A DNA stretch of 64,000 nucleotides from an uncultured Pirellulaceae bacterium (GTDB taxonomy: Bacteria > Planctomycetota > Planctomycetia > Pirellulales > Pirellulaceae): contig CALKCK010000003.1 in the NCBI GenBank assembly GCA_938083195.1, positions 62,001-126,000 on the forward strand, read 5' to 3'. The notes under the pieces are model-generated. The model searched no databases and was not told the origin of the DNA. It was given only the letters and a program-made list of their open reading frames with translations. How positions within the stretch are numbered: position 1 is the first letter of the stretch; every line of letters begins with the position of its first letter. Shown here in pieces: positions 29,871 to 40,092 of the stretch. The translations under genes and the position numbers were made by a program.

Positions 29871-30371
29871 ATGAACACTCGAAATTTAGCGGTTTACGTC
29901 TGTTTAGTTTTCACCCTCACGTTCACTGCTTGCAATGAAGAAAAAGCAATTGAACCTCCATCCAAATCAGATCCCGTCGGCAAAATCGACCCCGCCAGTA
30001 AAACAAACGATCTAGCCCCCCTCCCTGCATCAGAAAAATTGCCCGAGGCTCCACTGGAAAAAAACACCTCGCCTTTAAACACTCCCAAGAACTCGCTGAG
30101 CTTTCAGATCGAATTGTTAAAATCCGGCAATGTCGAAAAATTGAAAACCTGTTTTACCGAACGCCTGCGTGACAGAGTCACCGTCGAAGCGGTTGCCAAG
30201 GGGAGGGAGGAATTATCGAATCACACGCTCGATGACCTTTATGCGTCCGAGGAACGAGGAGAATACGAGGGCTCGGAAACTTGCAAAGTAAAAATGAAAA
30301 GTGGCCGGACGCTCACCACGCTGAAGGTCCAAAACGGTGAATGGCTCGCGGATACCGTTTGGTTCAAATAA
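29871..30371 (+). CDS. Small lipoprotein of unknown function
   Basis: 166 residues from ATG 29871 (aaagga Shine-Dalgarno). Lipoprotein signal peptide with lipobox F-T-A-C, a Pro/Lys/Ser-rich spacer of about 60 residues, then a compact C-terminal domain (about residues 85-166) with a helical segment F-T-E-R-L-R-D-R-V and a strand-like end, L-K-V-Q-N-G-E-W-L-A-D-T-V-W-F. The latter resembles lumazine-binding/SnoaL-like stress proteins, but this is weak. It follows the outer-membrane gene by 45 bp. Confidence 0.72.
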   Translation: MNTRNLAVYVCLVFTLTFTACNEEKAIEPPSKSDPVGKIDPASKTNDLAPLPASEKLPEAPLEKNTSPLNTPKNSLSFQIELLKSGNVEKLKTCFTERLRDRVTVEAVAKGREELSNHTLDDLYASEERGEYEGSETCKVKMKSGRTLTTLKVQNGEWLADTVWFK

Positions 30372-30521
30372 CCTTGATGCCCACATTGCTGCATGATTTG
30401 CCTATTCCCGAGTAGTGCCGAAAACCTCATCTCAAAATCGACATCTCGGGTTCACCAATTCAATTGCACCTCAATCGGTGTCGGACTTCTGTCTTTTAAC
30501 TTGATCCTTACTAACCAATGC

Positions 30522-31328
30522 TTACGATTCTTGGCTCGAGTCGCCCCCCTCTTCTTCGCCGCCCTCTTCTTTAACAGGATTATGAACACTGAAGAGCAAA
30601 CCCATAAATTTAATCCAGAGAAGCAACATTCCCAGCACGCCATAAAAGGCGGAAAAAAACATCAGAGGGACTATAATTACAGGACTGCCGTCCAACGTCG
30701 ACAACCACCCTGCCAATCCCACCACGCCCCCGAGCACCCACAAGTTTCCCTGCAAATAACAGATTGGAAAAAAAATCACCTTGAAGCTGACAATCATCAC
30801 ATGATCAAAAAGGTTCAGTTCTTCGTTAAGCGATCGTCTAAATATAAAATCAAAAAGAGCAGCCATAAACAACGCCCCCCCCATCATCATCATCCCAAAC
30901 TGTTGGATGCCATAAGTCAATTTACCGGGTTCGAGCACTGCCTTGCGCGGCTTGTCCGGGTCATAGGCTACGGAGACCTCGGTTCCAACCGGATAGCGAT
31001 CGACCACGACGTGCGGCCGATAATCGTGACCACCAATAACAACAACATCTGAAGAATACCTTAAGCCACCGACGCTGTACGAGTACTCAATATCAGCCGA
31101 GTGAGTTATTCCATCTTCAGTTCTGCTCGTGGTCACTTTCGAGACAAGGATCCTTCCAGTTGTCATTGGCCATTCAATACTGGCCTTAGATCGCTCTACT
31201 TGGTATCGCCCGTATAAAAAAATCAGAAAACCGACAGAGATAATCGCTCCCCAAATCATTAAAAGCGCGTACCGCTCGCTGCGCCCTCGAGCAAAGTCTT
31301 TAGAAGCTTCTGATTCAGAATCACCCAT
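30522..31328 (-). CDS. DUF3592-type membrane protein
   Basis: 268 residues. TM helix 1 (about residues 22-40), then the DUF3592 extracytoplasmic part: W-P-M-T-T-G-R-I-L-V-S, the E-Y-S-Y-S-V-G-G strand, and V-A-Y-D-P-D-K-P-R-K-A-V-L-E-P-G. Further helices lie at about 145-165 and in the last third, before an acidic tail. DUF3592 proteins are membrane proteins of unknown role. Monocistronic. Confidence 0.82.
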   Translation of the reverse strand: MGDSESEASKDFARGRSERYALLMIWGAIISVGFLIFLYGRYQVERSKASIEWPMTTGRILVSKVTTSRTEDGITHSADIEYSYSVGGLRYSSDVVVIGGHDYRPHVVVDRYPVGTEVSVAYDPDKPRKAVLEPGKLTYGIQQFGMMMMGGALFMAALFDFIFRRSLNEELNLFDHVMIVSFKVIFFPICYLQGNLWVLGGVVGLAGWLSTLDGSPVIIVPLMFFSAFYGVLGMLLLWIKFMGLLFSVHNPVKEEGGEEEGGDSSQES

Positions 31329-31682
31329 TTCTCAGCCCCCCCAAGCCACGCGCTAAAAATTAGAACGTCTTAGATTACTTGCCCTCCCTAGCCCAACGAT
31401 GCCACCTATGATCATCTAGTTCTTCCCAAAAAGCGAATAATTTTTAAAAACCAAAAACAAAGCCTTTAAGAAAAAGTCGGTTCAATGAAACTGGCATCAT
31501 GGAAGTCACTATATCCCCCAGAAAACCCGTAAATTTTAATTCCGGCCTTTAATCGAAACCCTCGTCACTCCCACGCAATCTTTTTCACAACAACCCAAAG
31601 ACCCGCAGGGACTCGATACACGAGAGTCTCAACTGATATATTTAGAGGCTGACCATCAGCTCAAAATCGATTGGCAAGTTTC
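31329..31682. other. Intergenic region, no gene seen
   Basis: About 350 bp between divergent genes, presumably carrying both promoters. No clear element is recognised. Confidence 0.5.
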
Positions 31683-32321
31683 ATGAGCGATATCACCTAC
31701 GATCGACTCCCTAAGAGCTACCGCTTGTCACAGTCAACGATGCTGGCGAGTGTCGGATTTTTATTTCTTGCGAGGCATCTACCGTTTCAACTTTTTGGCC
31801 CCGCCCTTCAGATTGCGACTTGGGTAATCGTCACCGGCTTAGCAGGCCTCGCCATTGCAACCTCGTGTTACGTCGTCATTAGGTATCCTTATCTGAGCCT
31901 CGTTTCCACCTCAGACAAAGATAAATATTCCCAGCAATTCGTTTCCAAGCGCCTGCTAATGGTCGCCAAAATCATTTTTCCTTTAGGAATTTTATTCTTG
32001 TGCCTAGGAAGCACCATCGCGGTTTTCAATGGCACCGGCAATCAAGCTGTTCAGGCAATTACACTTCCCTACTTCTACACTCAATTTGCTTTTTCAATAT
32101 TTTTATGTTTCTGGTACGACCCAATTACGCACCCCACCCTTGCGACGTTCATTCGGTCAACCCTTGGAATTGGGCTTATTTTCGTGCCTGTCCTTCTCCC
32201 AGTTTTGTTGCTTGGGACTGTCCGCTGCAACCGGCTACTGGACGCACAATCAATATTGCTTACGATCGAGATGGATAAGAAAGAAAACACGACCGAAGAC
32301 GGTTTTGACGCCTCCTCTTGA
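31683..32321 (+). CDS. Multi-pass membrane protein of unknown function
   Basis: 212 residues from ATG 31683. About four to five membrane helices: L-A-S-V-G-F-L-F-L-A, T-W-V-I-V-T-G-L-A-G-L-A-I-A, I-I-F-P-L-G-I-L-F-L-C-L-G, a stretch at F-A-F-S-I-F-L-C-F-W, and F-V-P-V-L-L-P-V-L-L-L. The C-terminus is acidic and cytosolic. No domain recognised. Confidence 0.65.
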   Translation: MSDITYDRLPKSYRLSQSTMLASVGFLFLARHLPFQLFGPALQIATWVIVTGLAGLAIATSCYVVIRYPYLSLVSTSDKDKYSQQFVSKRLLMVAKIIFPLGILFLCLGSTIAVFNGTGNQAVQAITLPYFYTQFAFSIFLCFWYDPITHPTLATFIRSTLGIGLIFVPVLLPVLLLGTVRCNRLLDAQSILLTIEMDKKENTTEDGFDASS

Positions 32322-32432
32322 TTAGTAGCACCCACATTTTTCGTGGGCTAAAACAGAGTGCTTTCGGCAAACTTTAATACCGCAACGATCAATCGCTCCG
32401 CGGAGTCTGGCCTTCAATTTTCAATTTAGATA

Positions 32433-32906
32433 ATGAACAGCCACAGACAAATTACTCTCCTACTTTTTGCCGCATCGCTAATTTCGGTCAAGACAACCGA
32501 CGCCCAAGAATCAAATCAAATTGAGGGGGTGCGACAAATAAAAACAACCATCTCTATCGGTGAACTTACGCAGTACCTTCGAGATGGCAAAAAGATTCTT
32601 GAAAAAATCACCCCCACTGATTCCAAACGAAACACAGTCTTTTACGTCTACCTCGATGGCCGCAAAGTCTTTACCTACAAAGTTGGAATTCAGGGCACCG
32701 AGTTTCAAGCGGAAGACATGGCTCAACGGTCACCCCCAAGACCATTCTCTATTAAATTGGCAGGTGACAGCCAAACCAGAATCAACTGGATTACTCTTTA
32801 CACCAGTGACTTCGGAAAAACTCTTGACGGCTATTGGTTGAAAAACAACGCCATCATCCGATGGAGTTCTAAGAAATTTGCGAATTATCGTAAACAAAGA
32901 AATTAG
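32433..32906 (+). CDS. Secreted hypothetical protein
   Basis: 157 residues with a signal peptide (T-L-L-L-F-A-A-S-L-I-S-V, cleavage near T-D-A-Q). The mature domain alternates charged and aromatic residues (F-Y-V-Y-L-D-G-R-K-V-F-T-Y-K-V) like a small beta domain. No family recognised; no linkage to neighbours. Confidence 0.6.
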   Translation: MNSHRQITLLLFAASLISVKTTDAQESNQIEGVRQIKTTISIGELTQYLRDGKKILEKITPTDSKRNTVFYVYLDGRKVFTYKVGIQGTEFQAEDMAQRSPPRPFSIKLAGDSQTRINWITLYTSDFGKTLDGYWLKNNAIIRWSSKKFANYRKQRN

Positions 32907-33087
32907 TTGCTTTATCAATACTCACTAAAAATGAAGTTAATACTCGCGGCAAGTTAAAACCAACAGCCTGTTCATTTTCTATTGACGACAATCTCCGGTG
33001 GACCAACCCGCAGTAAATTTAAATCAACACGTCTCGATCCATTACTTCTAGCAATCAGCTTAAATACGTTTCTAAAGTGTTTAAAAC

Positions 33088-33294
33088 ATGACAAATCGAC
33101 AAAAAAATGGCATTGGATGCTTCGTCATTGCGGCTCTAGCCGCTGGCGTCGCAATCAATAATTCCTTCGTTACACCGGTAGTTGCCGTGGGTGATGCATC
33201 AGGAGTCGGCGTCAGTAGGCTCGTCGGCAATTTCATCCCTGCTATTGCTCTACTGATTTTAGGATTGTGGCTATTCCAAAAGCCCAAGAAGTAG
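33088..33294 (+). CDS. Small two-helix membrane protein
   Basis: 68 residues: basic N-terminus, helix G-C-F-V-I-A-A-L-A-A-G-V-A-I, a short loop, then helix F-I-P-A-I-A-L-L-I-L-G-L-W-L-F and a basic tail. The composition is that of a real small membrane protein. No family recognised and no Shine-Dalgarno, so moderate confidence. Confidence 0.5.
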   Translation: MTNRQKNGIGCFVIAALAAGVAINNSFVTPVVAVGDASGVGVSRLVGNFIPAIALLILGLWLFQKPKK

Positions 33295-34120
33295 TCGTAG
33301 TGGATCGCCTAGGAAAGCCTCAAACTGATTCCCCAAAACAAAACATTGCTCCAATGAATGTACGTTCACGACCAGTTAATTCTTTGCCAATGTTACCCTG
33401 ATCGCACACCGCCCCCCTTCAAACCGCCTACCTGACGAAACTACGCTCCGCTCGTATTATCCGTAATGGCTGTGTTCATCAGAATTCAAAACCGGTTAAC
33501 AACGAAATGGGACAGCATCCCGGAATCAACATCTAAACCAGGCATGGCCGCCACAAGAATAATCAAACAGCAAGTACCGCCTGCTGGCGTTACCGCCCAT
33601 TCTGGATTTGCCTACTATCATTTTTGTTACCACGTGGTTATCCCCCATCTCAGCCCAATCTTTTTTAGACACAACTCTTCGCGCATCCGTTCCAGATCGT
33701 GTACCCAATGCCAAAATGACGTGGATAGGGACAAAAAGTAGCGCAAGATCTCCGAGCAATGTTGAGGAAATCGACGAAATTTGGACGCCGTCACATATTT
33801 CGATAAACTATCGTTTAAACCGATTCTGGATTTTGCCGTCATTCTCTTACTTGGCGATCCTGGATGCCTGTTTCCAATCAACAGACGATTACGCTCGACC
33901 CCTCCAATATTGAATTTGCCAGGTGAAAATGAAGGGAAATCATCTCGCGTTGCAAGACGCGAGCAGACAATTGATTCGAGTTGCGATCACGGATTACATT
34001 CGACAATTCTATTTTAAATTGCAATTAAAAATTAACCATTTGAGAAAGCTACTTTCTAATGCTGTTTCCAAACTATCAGATGGGTAAATCTAAAATATCG
34101 CAGTGTAAGTTGAGTAAGAA
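33295..34120. other. Gene-poor region, possible remnants
   Basis: About 825 bp. Overlapping open frames on both strands at 33466-33913 have no start signals or recognisable domains. I see no supported gene. It includes the leader of the AraC-type regulator. Confidence 0.5.
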
Positions 34121-35275
34121 ATGACTCACGAAATCGCTGTTTCTATTGAACCAATTTCTGACAACAATCAAGCAATGCTGAGAGGCGTCATCGATTATGT
34201 AAGTACCCACCCAGATTTACGAGTCCATAAGATCGGCGCGATCCCCTTTTTACCTCTCGAACGCTTGATCGACTGGAAAGGCGCCGGGGTGATCTGCACT
34301 ACCGAAAAACTGGAACGCTTGAACACCGTTGCAAACCTAAAGATCCCTTGTGTTTCTGTTTCGCTCCATCAAGATCCGCCAGCCTCACTCCCCACCGTAC
34401 ACTCTGACAACGAGGCTATTGGAAAACTTGCCGCAGAACACCTGTTTGAAATCGGGTTACGAAAGTTTGCTTTTGTGGGGCATCTAAATTGGCTGCATAA
34501 TCAGGAACGCCTTCTCGGTTTTCAAACTGAGCTGCGAAAAAAAGGAGCCGACTGTGAAATAATTAATGTCCAGTTTTCAAATTCAAAACAATGGGTATGG
34601 CCGTCGGAGATTCGTCAGCGGCCTTTAGCCAACGCATTAAAAAGGCTTCATAACTCTGTCGGGATCTTTGCCGCACACGATGAATTTGGTCACGATGTCG
34701 TTGAAACGCTCAAACGCCTTAAGATGCGAATACCGTACGACGCGGCCGTGGTTGGTGTTAACAATAATCGATTGATCTGCGAAACCACCGATCCTCCTCT
34801 TTCTAGCATCGTTCAGTCGGCTCATCAGATTGGACTTCGCGCAGGGAAACTGTTACACGATTTGATTCTTGGTCATAAACCACCCCAACAAATAATACGC
34901 CTTCCACCAGGAGGCTTGATCGCCAGAAGATCTAGTGATTACTCAGCAATTAAGGATGATAAAATCGTCGCGGCATTGAACTACATCCATCTTCGCTGTG
35001 GTCACCCAATTACGGTGGTCGATGTTGCGGATCACGTAGGCGTGTCCCGACGGACCCTCGATAAACGCTGTATCGCGTGCCTCGGATACCCAATGGCAGA
35101 ACAGATTCGAAGATCTCGCATTATGAAAGCGCGTCAATTACTCAGCACCACGAGCATGCAAGTCACCGCCATCGGATTTATGTGCGGCTACGAAAGCCCG
35201 TCAGGTTTTGTCCGTGCCTTTCGTGAAATCACAGGAATGACTCCGGGAGCCCATCGGAGGAATACACAACGTTGA
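34121..35275 (+). CDS. AraC-type transcriptional regulator with LacI-type sugar-sensing domain (XylR-like)
   Basis: 384 residues. Residues about 1-270 form a periplasmic-binding-protein-like sensor (H-S-D-N-E-A-I-G-K-L-A-A-E-H-L, F-A-F-V-G, A-A-H-D-E-F-G, A-A-V-V-G-V-N-N-N). Residues about 280-380 are an AraC DNA-binding domain with two HTHs (I-T-V-V-D-V-A-D-H-V-G-V-S-R-R-T-L and V-T-A-I-G-F-M-C-G-Y-E-S-P-S-G-F-V-R-A-F). This is the XylR architecture: a carbohydrate-responsive activator. The likely target is local sugar or sulfatase genes, but no operator is identified. Confidence 0.93.
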   Translation: MTHEIAVSIEPISDNNQAMLRGVIDYVSTHPDLRVHKIGAIPFLPLERLIDWKGAGVICTTEKLERLNTVANLKIPCVSVSLHQDPPASLPTVHSDNEAIGKLAAEHLFEIGLRKFAFVGHLNWLHNQERLLGFQTELRKKGADCEIINVQFSNSKQWVWPSEIRQRPLANALKRLHNSVGIFAAHDEFGHDVVETLKRLKMRIPYDAAVVGVNNNRLICETTDPPLSSIVQSAHQIGLRAGKLLHDLILGHKPPQQIIRLPPGGLIARRSSDYSAIKDDKIVAALNYIHLRCGHPITVVDVADHVGVSRRTLDKRCIACLGYPMAEQIRRSRIMKARQLLSTTSMQVTAIGFMCGYESPSGFVRAFREITGMTPGAHRRNTQR

Positions 35276-35610
35276 GTTCAACTCCACCCCCAAGATTGCC
35301 GGTTTTAACGTTTAACCTGCCCTAAATTCCAAATGCGCACACTAAGATTCCAAAAAGTACACCACAAACGTTCAGCGCTCGATAAAAATGTAATGGCGGA
35401 AACGGATTGGGATTCTTTCTTAGCGCGGTTCTTATTGAGATGGCACGGGTGATAACGCTTGAAAAATCGAGCGTTATGAATCCGCTGTCCGCTCGATCTG
35501 AATAATTTATTTTGGGACAGGCAACCAATCTTTCTCTGCATCTAATTTCAAACGACCGCCATTGCCTGGCGCACTTTCAGAAACACTTTCAATTGAAAAA
35601 GGGGGAACAC
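35276..35610. other. Intergenic region, no gene seen
   Basis: About 335 bp upstream of the DUF1559 gene. The open frame that runs into that gene from 35512 is not supported as coding. No promoter pair was picked. Confidence 0.5.
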
Positions 35611-36624
35611 ATGACCACTTCTAAACGTCTCGCGTTCACACTCGTCGAGTTGCTTGTTGTGATTGCGATTATTGGCATTTTGATTGGAATGCTATTACCA
35701 GCCGTTCAGCAAGTTCGTGAAGCCGCCCGTCGAGTGACTTGTGCGAACAATTTAAAACAGCAAGCGCTCGCGGTTTTAAATTACGAGAGTGCCTTTTCGA
35801 AACTCCCCCACGGTTATGGGTTCAACGACACTTCCAACGGTGGCAATTGGCGAAAAACATGGAGCTGGAGTGCTCGAATTCTGCCGTTCATGGAACAGAA
35901 CAATGTTCACGAGGTGCTTGAAGTCTCCAGTAGAGAGTTCAACCAGGTGCTTCCTTGGGGTAACTGGTCTAGCTGGGATCCCGCCAAAGTGGCCGCCATG
36001 CAAACTAACATCAGTGCTTTCCGTTGCCCTAGTGACCCTAGCGAGGAAGACCTAAATATTTCGACAGCCTTCTGCAGTAACAGCGTCCCGAACACGCATA
36101 AGCCAGGCAAGTCAAACTATGCCGCAGTTTACGCTTATAAATATTCAAACTGGTACAATTCGAACTCACGTCCAGCACCACAAGTCGAGGGTTGCTTTGG
36201 CCCGCAAAATGGCATCTCACTGGCTTATGTAACAGACGGAACCTCCAATACATTTCTCCTCGGTGAACGAGACAGTGCTCACGGATCGGCTTATTGGGTC
36301 GGAGTCGGAAACGTTAACAGCGAAGCGCCTTGGTCGTCGCCCAAAGCAGTCGGTCGCGTCTTTCTTTTCAAACCCAATCCTCCATTAATTGGTCGTTACT
36401 ACTCAGCATTCGCAAGCATGCATCCGGGCGGCTTAAACTTCTCTTTCGCCGATGGTAGCGTTCATTTCATTGCCGAAAGTATCAGCTTCAATAACGGCAA
36501 ACTTTACAATGGTGCGCCACATCGCTGGTGGCATAACTTTGATCAAATGGATCCAGCGACCTTTGGTGTCTATCAAAAGCTCGGTTGCCGAGCCGATGGT
36601 CAGCCACTTGGTGGAGACTTCTAA
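35611..36624 (+). CDS. DUF1559 protein with type IV pilin-like N-terminus
   Basis: 337 residues from ATG 35611 (aaaggggg Shine-Dalgarno). The prepilin signal reads [19 protein letters not shown] with the +5 Glu, then [12 protein letters not shown], and near the C-terminus [14 protein letters not shown]. This is the expanded planctomycete surface family, presumably processed by prepilin peptidase and exported by a type II/IV-like system. It pairs with the following lipoprotein gene, a frequent planctomycete arrangement. Confidence 0.95.
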   Translation: MTTSKRLAFTLVELLVVIAIIGILIGMLLPAVQQVREAARRVTCANNLKQQALAVLNYESAFSKLPHGYGFNDTSNGGNWRKTWSWSARILPFMEQNNVHEVLEVSSREFNQVLPWGNWSSWDPAKVAAMQTNISAFRCPSDPSEEDLNISTAFCSNSVPNTHKPGKSNYAAVYAYKYSNWYNSNSRPAPQVEGCFGPQNGISLAYVTDGTSNTFLLGERDSAHGSAYWVGVGNVNSEAPWSSPKAVGRVFLFKPNPPLIGRYYSAFASMHPGGLNFSFADGSVHFIAESISFNNGKLYNGAPHRWWHNFDQMDPATFGVYQKLGCRADGQPLGGDF

Positions 36625-36723
36625 ATTTCATTTGAGAACTCCCTCAAAATCTTCTTCAATTCTAAACTTTGCTTTGCCAGTCGAACGTTTTCGTTGATTG
36701 ACTGACAGAAAGGTGATTTCGCC

Positions 36724-37188
36724 ATGTCGAATCAGCCAATATGCCGCCTACTTTGCGTCTTTTTAATCCTCGCATTTTTGGGATGTAATTCAGATGGCTT
36801 AGTTACGTTAAAAGGAAAAGTCACTGTCGATGGCGAGCCAGCTCCAGCTGGAATTTCATTTCAGTTCCAACCGCTTAGCGAAGGCTCACCGTCGTATGCC
36901 ATTACTGATGCCGATGGCAACTACGAGGCTGAATTTTCTTATTCCAAAAAAGGAATCATGGTTGGCAAACACCGTGTTTCGTTTATTCCTGGCGGCGGAG
37001 GCGGGGGAGATGAAGCCATGCCAGACAATATTGAAGAGCTTGGACAAAGTAATAAACCAGTAGAAAGCGCCGCGCAGGCGAATCGAAAACGTCCTTCGTT
37101 CCCCGATAGCTACTGGGGAGAGATCATGCAGATCACAATCGAAAATAAATCAAACGTCATCGATCTCCCACTGGAGACAAAAAAATAG
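36724..37188 (+). CDS. Lipoprotein with carboxypeptidase-regulatory-like domain
   Basis: 154 residues. Lipobox F-L-G-C at residues 18-21, then a transthyretin-like beta domain: L-K-G-K-V-T-V-D-G-E-P-A-P-A-G, T-D-A-D-G-N-Y, G-K-H-R-V-S-F. A Gly-rich loop follows and the end is strand-like. Such proteins regularly follow DUF1559 genes in planctomycetes and probably sit at the cell surface with them; the exact role is unknown. Confidence 0.85.
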   Translation: MSNQPICRLLCVFLILAFLGCNSDGLVTLKGKVTVDGEPAPAGISFQFQPLSEGSPSYAITDADGNYEAEFSYSKKGIMVGKHRVSFIPGGGGGGDEAMPDNIEELGQSNKPVESAAQANRKRPSFPDSYWGEIMQITIENKSNVIDLPLETKK

Positions 37189-37247
37189 CGGTTAATGCGA
37201 AACGACTTAGACCCTGCGATCGAGAGAACGCTCAACAATACGCTGAA

Positions 37248-38744
37248 TCAAAATTGAGTTTTGCCACCTCCCGGTGCGGGTCGTTTCTTTGGTGACTTGC
37301 CCCGAGCCTTCCAATTTGGATTGGGCAGGTGCGCTGAATTCATCAATTGTTCTAACCTTCGAGCGACCACTGGATAATCTTGGGATACATCTTTGCTTTC
37401 ACCCAAATCTTCATCAAGGTTATAAAGTTCGATATCGCCATTAAACATCGGAATTCGAACCGCTTTCCAATTGGCTGATCTCAACGCCTGTTTCCCCCCT
37501 TGTTCATAAAACTCCCAATAGAGGTACTCGTGGGTCAATTGCCCTGGCTTACCCAGCAGCGTCGGCAGAAAACTGATTGAATCGAGTCCTGTTGGAACCG
37601 ATGCTCCAGTCAACTCCCCAACGGTAGCCATTAGATCTCCAAAATAGCTAACGTGATCGGTAATGCTGTTGGGTTTGATTTTACCCGGCCACCTGACAAT
37701 CATGGGAACGCGGATCCCACCTTCGTAAAGGTCTCGCTTCTTTCCCCTGAGCGGGCCGCTGGGTTCAAAAGTCTCGGTATTGTGCCCTCCCTCATCATGA
37801 TGCCCATTATCACTGGTAAACATGATGATCGTATTGTCACCGACACCCAGCTCATCCAGCAAAGCGATTATCTCCCCGATGCCTTTGTCCATCCGCGTAA
37901 TCATTGCCGCCTGACCCTTATCTTGATTCGACCAGGGCTTAGCCGAGTAAATCCCATAATCAGGTACCTCCTGTCCATCACCAGTCCCCCGAGTTCCTTC
38001 ATTGTTGGCGTGCGGAATCGTCAATGCCAAGTAAAGAAAAAATGGGTTACGTCGATTGCGTTTGATAAAGGACATTGCTTCGGTGTGAATCAAATCGTGG
38101 GAATAATCGATTCGTTTCGTGGCGTAGCCCGGTTTGAAAAACAAGTTGTCATCTTTTCTGCCTGCGGGAACCACTTCATTACGGAGTGCAATTCGTTTGT
38201 CGTTCTTCCATAAGTACGCTGGAAAATAATTGTGCGCATGAAGCTGGCTTTGGTAACCGTAAAAAAAATCAAATCCCTGCAAGTTGGGAACACCCTGATG
38301 ATTTGGATTATCCCTCGTAACCTCGCCTAGCCCCCATTTCCCACAAAGCGCGGTTCTGTATCCCTGATCTTTTAGTACCTCAGCGACGGTAACATCACTA
38401 TCTCGCAGTCCCTGAACGTCTGCACCTCCATTGCCTCGCACATAGGCATGTCCCATATGCTTCCCCGTCATCAGAACGCATCTGGAGGGTGCACAGACTG
38501 TATTACCTGCGTAAAAATTCCGGAACCGCATGCCCTCTCTTGCCATTTGATCCAGCTGAGGGGTCTCAATTAACTTTTGCCCGTAACAACCAAGTTCGCC
38601 GTAACCTAAATCGTCCGCCATGATAAAAATAATGTTGGGCGATTGAGTTTCGTCGGCACGCGCGTCCGTTACCAATATTAGTGGGTAGCCAAGGATGATC
38701 GAGGCCATTGCCAGTAAACCAACACGTAAAGCGGGAGCAGTCAT
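37248..38744 (-). CDS. Sulfatase (arylsulfatase family), exported
   Basis: 498 residues, signal peptide to about A-R-A-D. Metal site I-I-F-I-M-A-D-D-L-G-Y-G-E-L. The formylglycine signature is C84-A-P-S-R88 in V-C-A-P-S-R-C-V-L-M-T-G, so maturation needs the FGE or anSME enzyme encoded elsewhere. G-K-W-G-L-G and F-T-S-D-N-G-H-H support the fold. It removes sulfate esters, probably from algal polysaccharides (inference from family). Monocistronic. Confidence 0.95.
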   Translation of the reverse strand: MTAPALRVGLLAMASIILGYPLILVTDARADETQSPNIIFIMADDLGYGELGCYGQKLIETPQLDQMAREGMRFRNFYAGNTVCAPSRCVLMTGKHMGHAYVRGNGGADVQGLRDSDVTVAEVLKDQGYRTALCGKWGLGEVTRDNPNHQGVPNLQGFDFFYGYQSQLHAHNYFPAYLWKNDKRIALRNEVVPAGRKDDNLFFKPGYATKRIDYSHDLIHTEAMSFIKRNRRNPFFLYLALTIPHANNEGTRGTGDGQEVPDYGIYSAKPWSNQDKGQAAMITRMDKGIGEIIALLDELGVGDNTIIMFTSDNGHHDEGGHNTETFEPSGPLRGKKRDLYEGGIRVPMIVRWPGKIKPNSITDHVSYFGDLMATVGELTGASVPTGLDSISFLPTLLGKPGQLTHEYLYWEFYEQGGKQALRSANWKAVRIPMFNGDIELYNLDEDLGESKDVSQDYPVVARRLEQLMNSAHLPNPNWKARGKSPKKRPAPGGGKTQF

Positions 38745-39111
38745 CGTTCGAATTTCCTCCGGATCAAATAAAGTTTACAACGGTTTGATTTTAGCTGATT
38801 AAACAGCGATTTAAGCCAAGTCATGCCGACATTCTATCACACTAGGCTTCTTTACTATAAAGCTCCAGCTTAAAAATGGCGTTCCCACCAATCCCCAACG
38901 TCGCGGCAAAATATTTCTTAAACCCTATTTATCAAAATGGCAGATAAATCGCAAACTCTCCGCTCTATTACCTAGACCTCTACCCACCCGCCGAGCCAGC
39001 AAACAATTGATGGCTCCAGAACCGACGCGAGTCAATTTTGTGAAACACGAAATTTCGCCAGAGCATTTGGGAAATAAAACCAATTCGGCGATCCAATAAT
39101 TACCTTATAAA
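38745..39111. other. Intergenic region, no gene seen
   Basis: About 365 bp between minus-strand genes, containing the sulfatase leader. No coding signal. Confidence 0.55.
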
Positions 39112-39363
39112 TTACGGTTTTCCCTTCCTTGTTTTGCCTCTCCGAGGAGGCGCATCGACAACCTCAAAAACCTCACCCAGGGAAATGTCAAACGTTCGCG
39201 CAATTCGAAATGCCAACTCAAGGGATGGATAGTATTTTCCTTTTTCCAACGCGATTACCGTCTGGCGTGTAATCCCCACTCGTTCTGCCAAAGACTGCTG
39301 AGTCATTTCTGATGTTTGAAACCGAAGCTCGCGAATTCGATTGCAAATAAGAAGCTTATCCAT
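39112..39363 (-). CDS. XRE-family transcriptional regulator
   Basis: 83 residues from ATG 39363. A Cro/CI helix-turn-helix fills most of the protein: [30 protein letters not shown] helix pair, and [14 protein letters not shown]. The tail is basic. Its start overlaps the stop of the upstream membrane gene by 8 bp, so both are made together. It probably represses its own operon through the palindromes at 39887-39930. Confidence 0.9.
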   Translation of the reverse strand: MDKLLICNRIRELRFQTSEMTQQSLAERVGITRQTVIALEKGKYYPSLELAFRIARTFDISLGEVFEVVDAPPRRGKTRKGKP

Positions 39364-39859
39364 TTGAGACCCCCCGATAACTCGCAATAATCTTTCCGTA
39401 GTAGACCAAACTTGAAAATACGAATCCCGCAAACAACAGATTTATCCAAATCATTGCTTGTGCTGCTGAAATTTTGAAATCTAGATCTTCCAACGGGCCC
39501 GAAGTTAATGGCAATGCCGTAGCATTTGTTAGTTCCTCAACCGGAACACTCACCATGGCGACGACCGACCAAATCAGAACTAACGCCGCCAAGACAATTC
39601 CACCCCATTTTGATGCCCGGAGTTCGATCAAGTTATCCAGTTCATCTAATGGAGGGGCATTGCCGGAATCTCGTATTGATTTTGTTGTAATCGCGTTAAT
39701 CGCGTGAAAACCTGCCAACAACAAAACAAGGCCTAACATCGTTAGGAAGAAGATAAAAATGTGCTCTACTGGATATCGAAGTGAAAAATAAAAATAGGGA
39801 GCAAACACAACCAGTATTGAGACTCCGCAAATCCACGCATTTTTTTCCCTAAACCCCAT
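39356..39859 (-). CDS. Four-helix membrane protein coupled to the XRE regulator
   Basis: 167 residues from ATG 39859 (gggag at good spacing). Helices at about 10-28, 35-55, 87-107 and 133-155, with a cytosolic E/D-rich loop ([15 protein letters not shown]) in the middle. This resembles DUF2178/YozG-partner-type membrane proteins found with tiny XRE regulators; the match is by layout. Function unknown, perhaps a membrane sensor or an immunity-like factor. Confidence 0.72.
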   Translation of the reverse strand: MGFREKNAWICGVSILVVFAPYFYFSLRYPVEHIFIFFLTMLGLVLLLAGFHAINAITTKSIRDSGNAPPLDELDNLIELRASKWGGIVLAALVLIWSVVAMVSVPVEELTNATALPLTSGPLEDLDFKISAAQAMIWINLLFAGFVFSSLVYYGKIIASYRGVSNG

Positions 39860-39886
39860 CACATCTCCCAAATTACTGACAAAAAC

Positions 39887-39930
39887 TAATGTAATCTAAA
39901 CATTACACAATGTAACCCACGCATTACATT
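39887..39930 (-). promoter_or_regulatory. Operator-like cluster of GTAAT/ATTAC half-sites
   Basis: Five copies of the half-site ATTAC or its complement GTAA(T/C) occur within 44 bp, 28-71 bp upstream of the membrane protein start: 887-895, 901-906, 909-916 and 921-929. They form nested inverted repeats, as expected for an autoregulated XRE operator overlapping the promoter. Confidence 0.6.
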
Positions 39931-40092
39931 CGCTTCGTCAAACTGAGCCTTGGGAATATTCCAAAAATAAAATGAAAGACAAGTCTGACCGACGCAATAA
40001 TTCCACCAACTTTAAACGGCACTAGCTGCTTATCGACAAACGGTTGATCATTGATTTCGAACCAGTGTGTTTGTGCCCGGCGGTAGAAAATA

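Noticed and set aside
33466..33913. Overlapping ORFs of 80-100 codons on both strands
   Set aside because: No frame shows consistent coding character or a ribosome site; could be decayed DNA.
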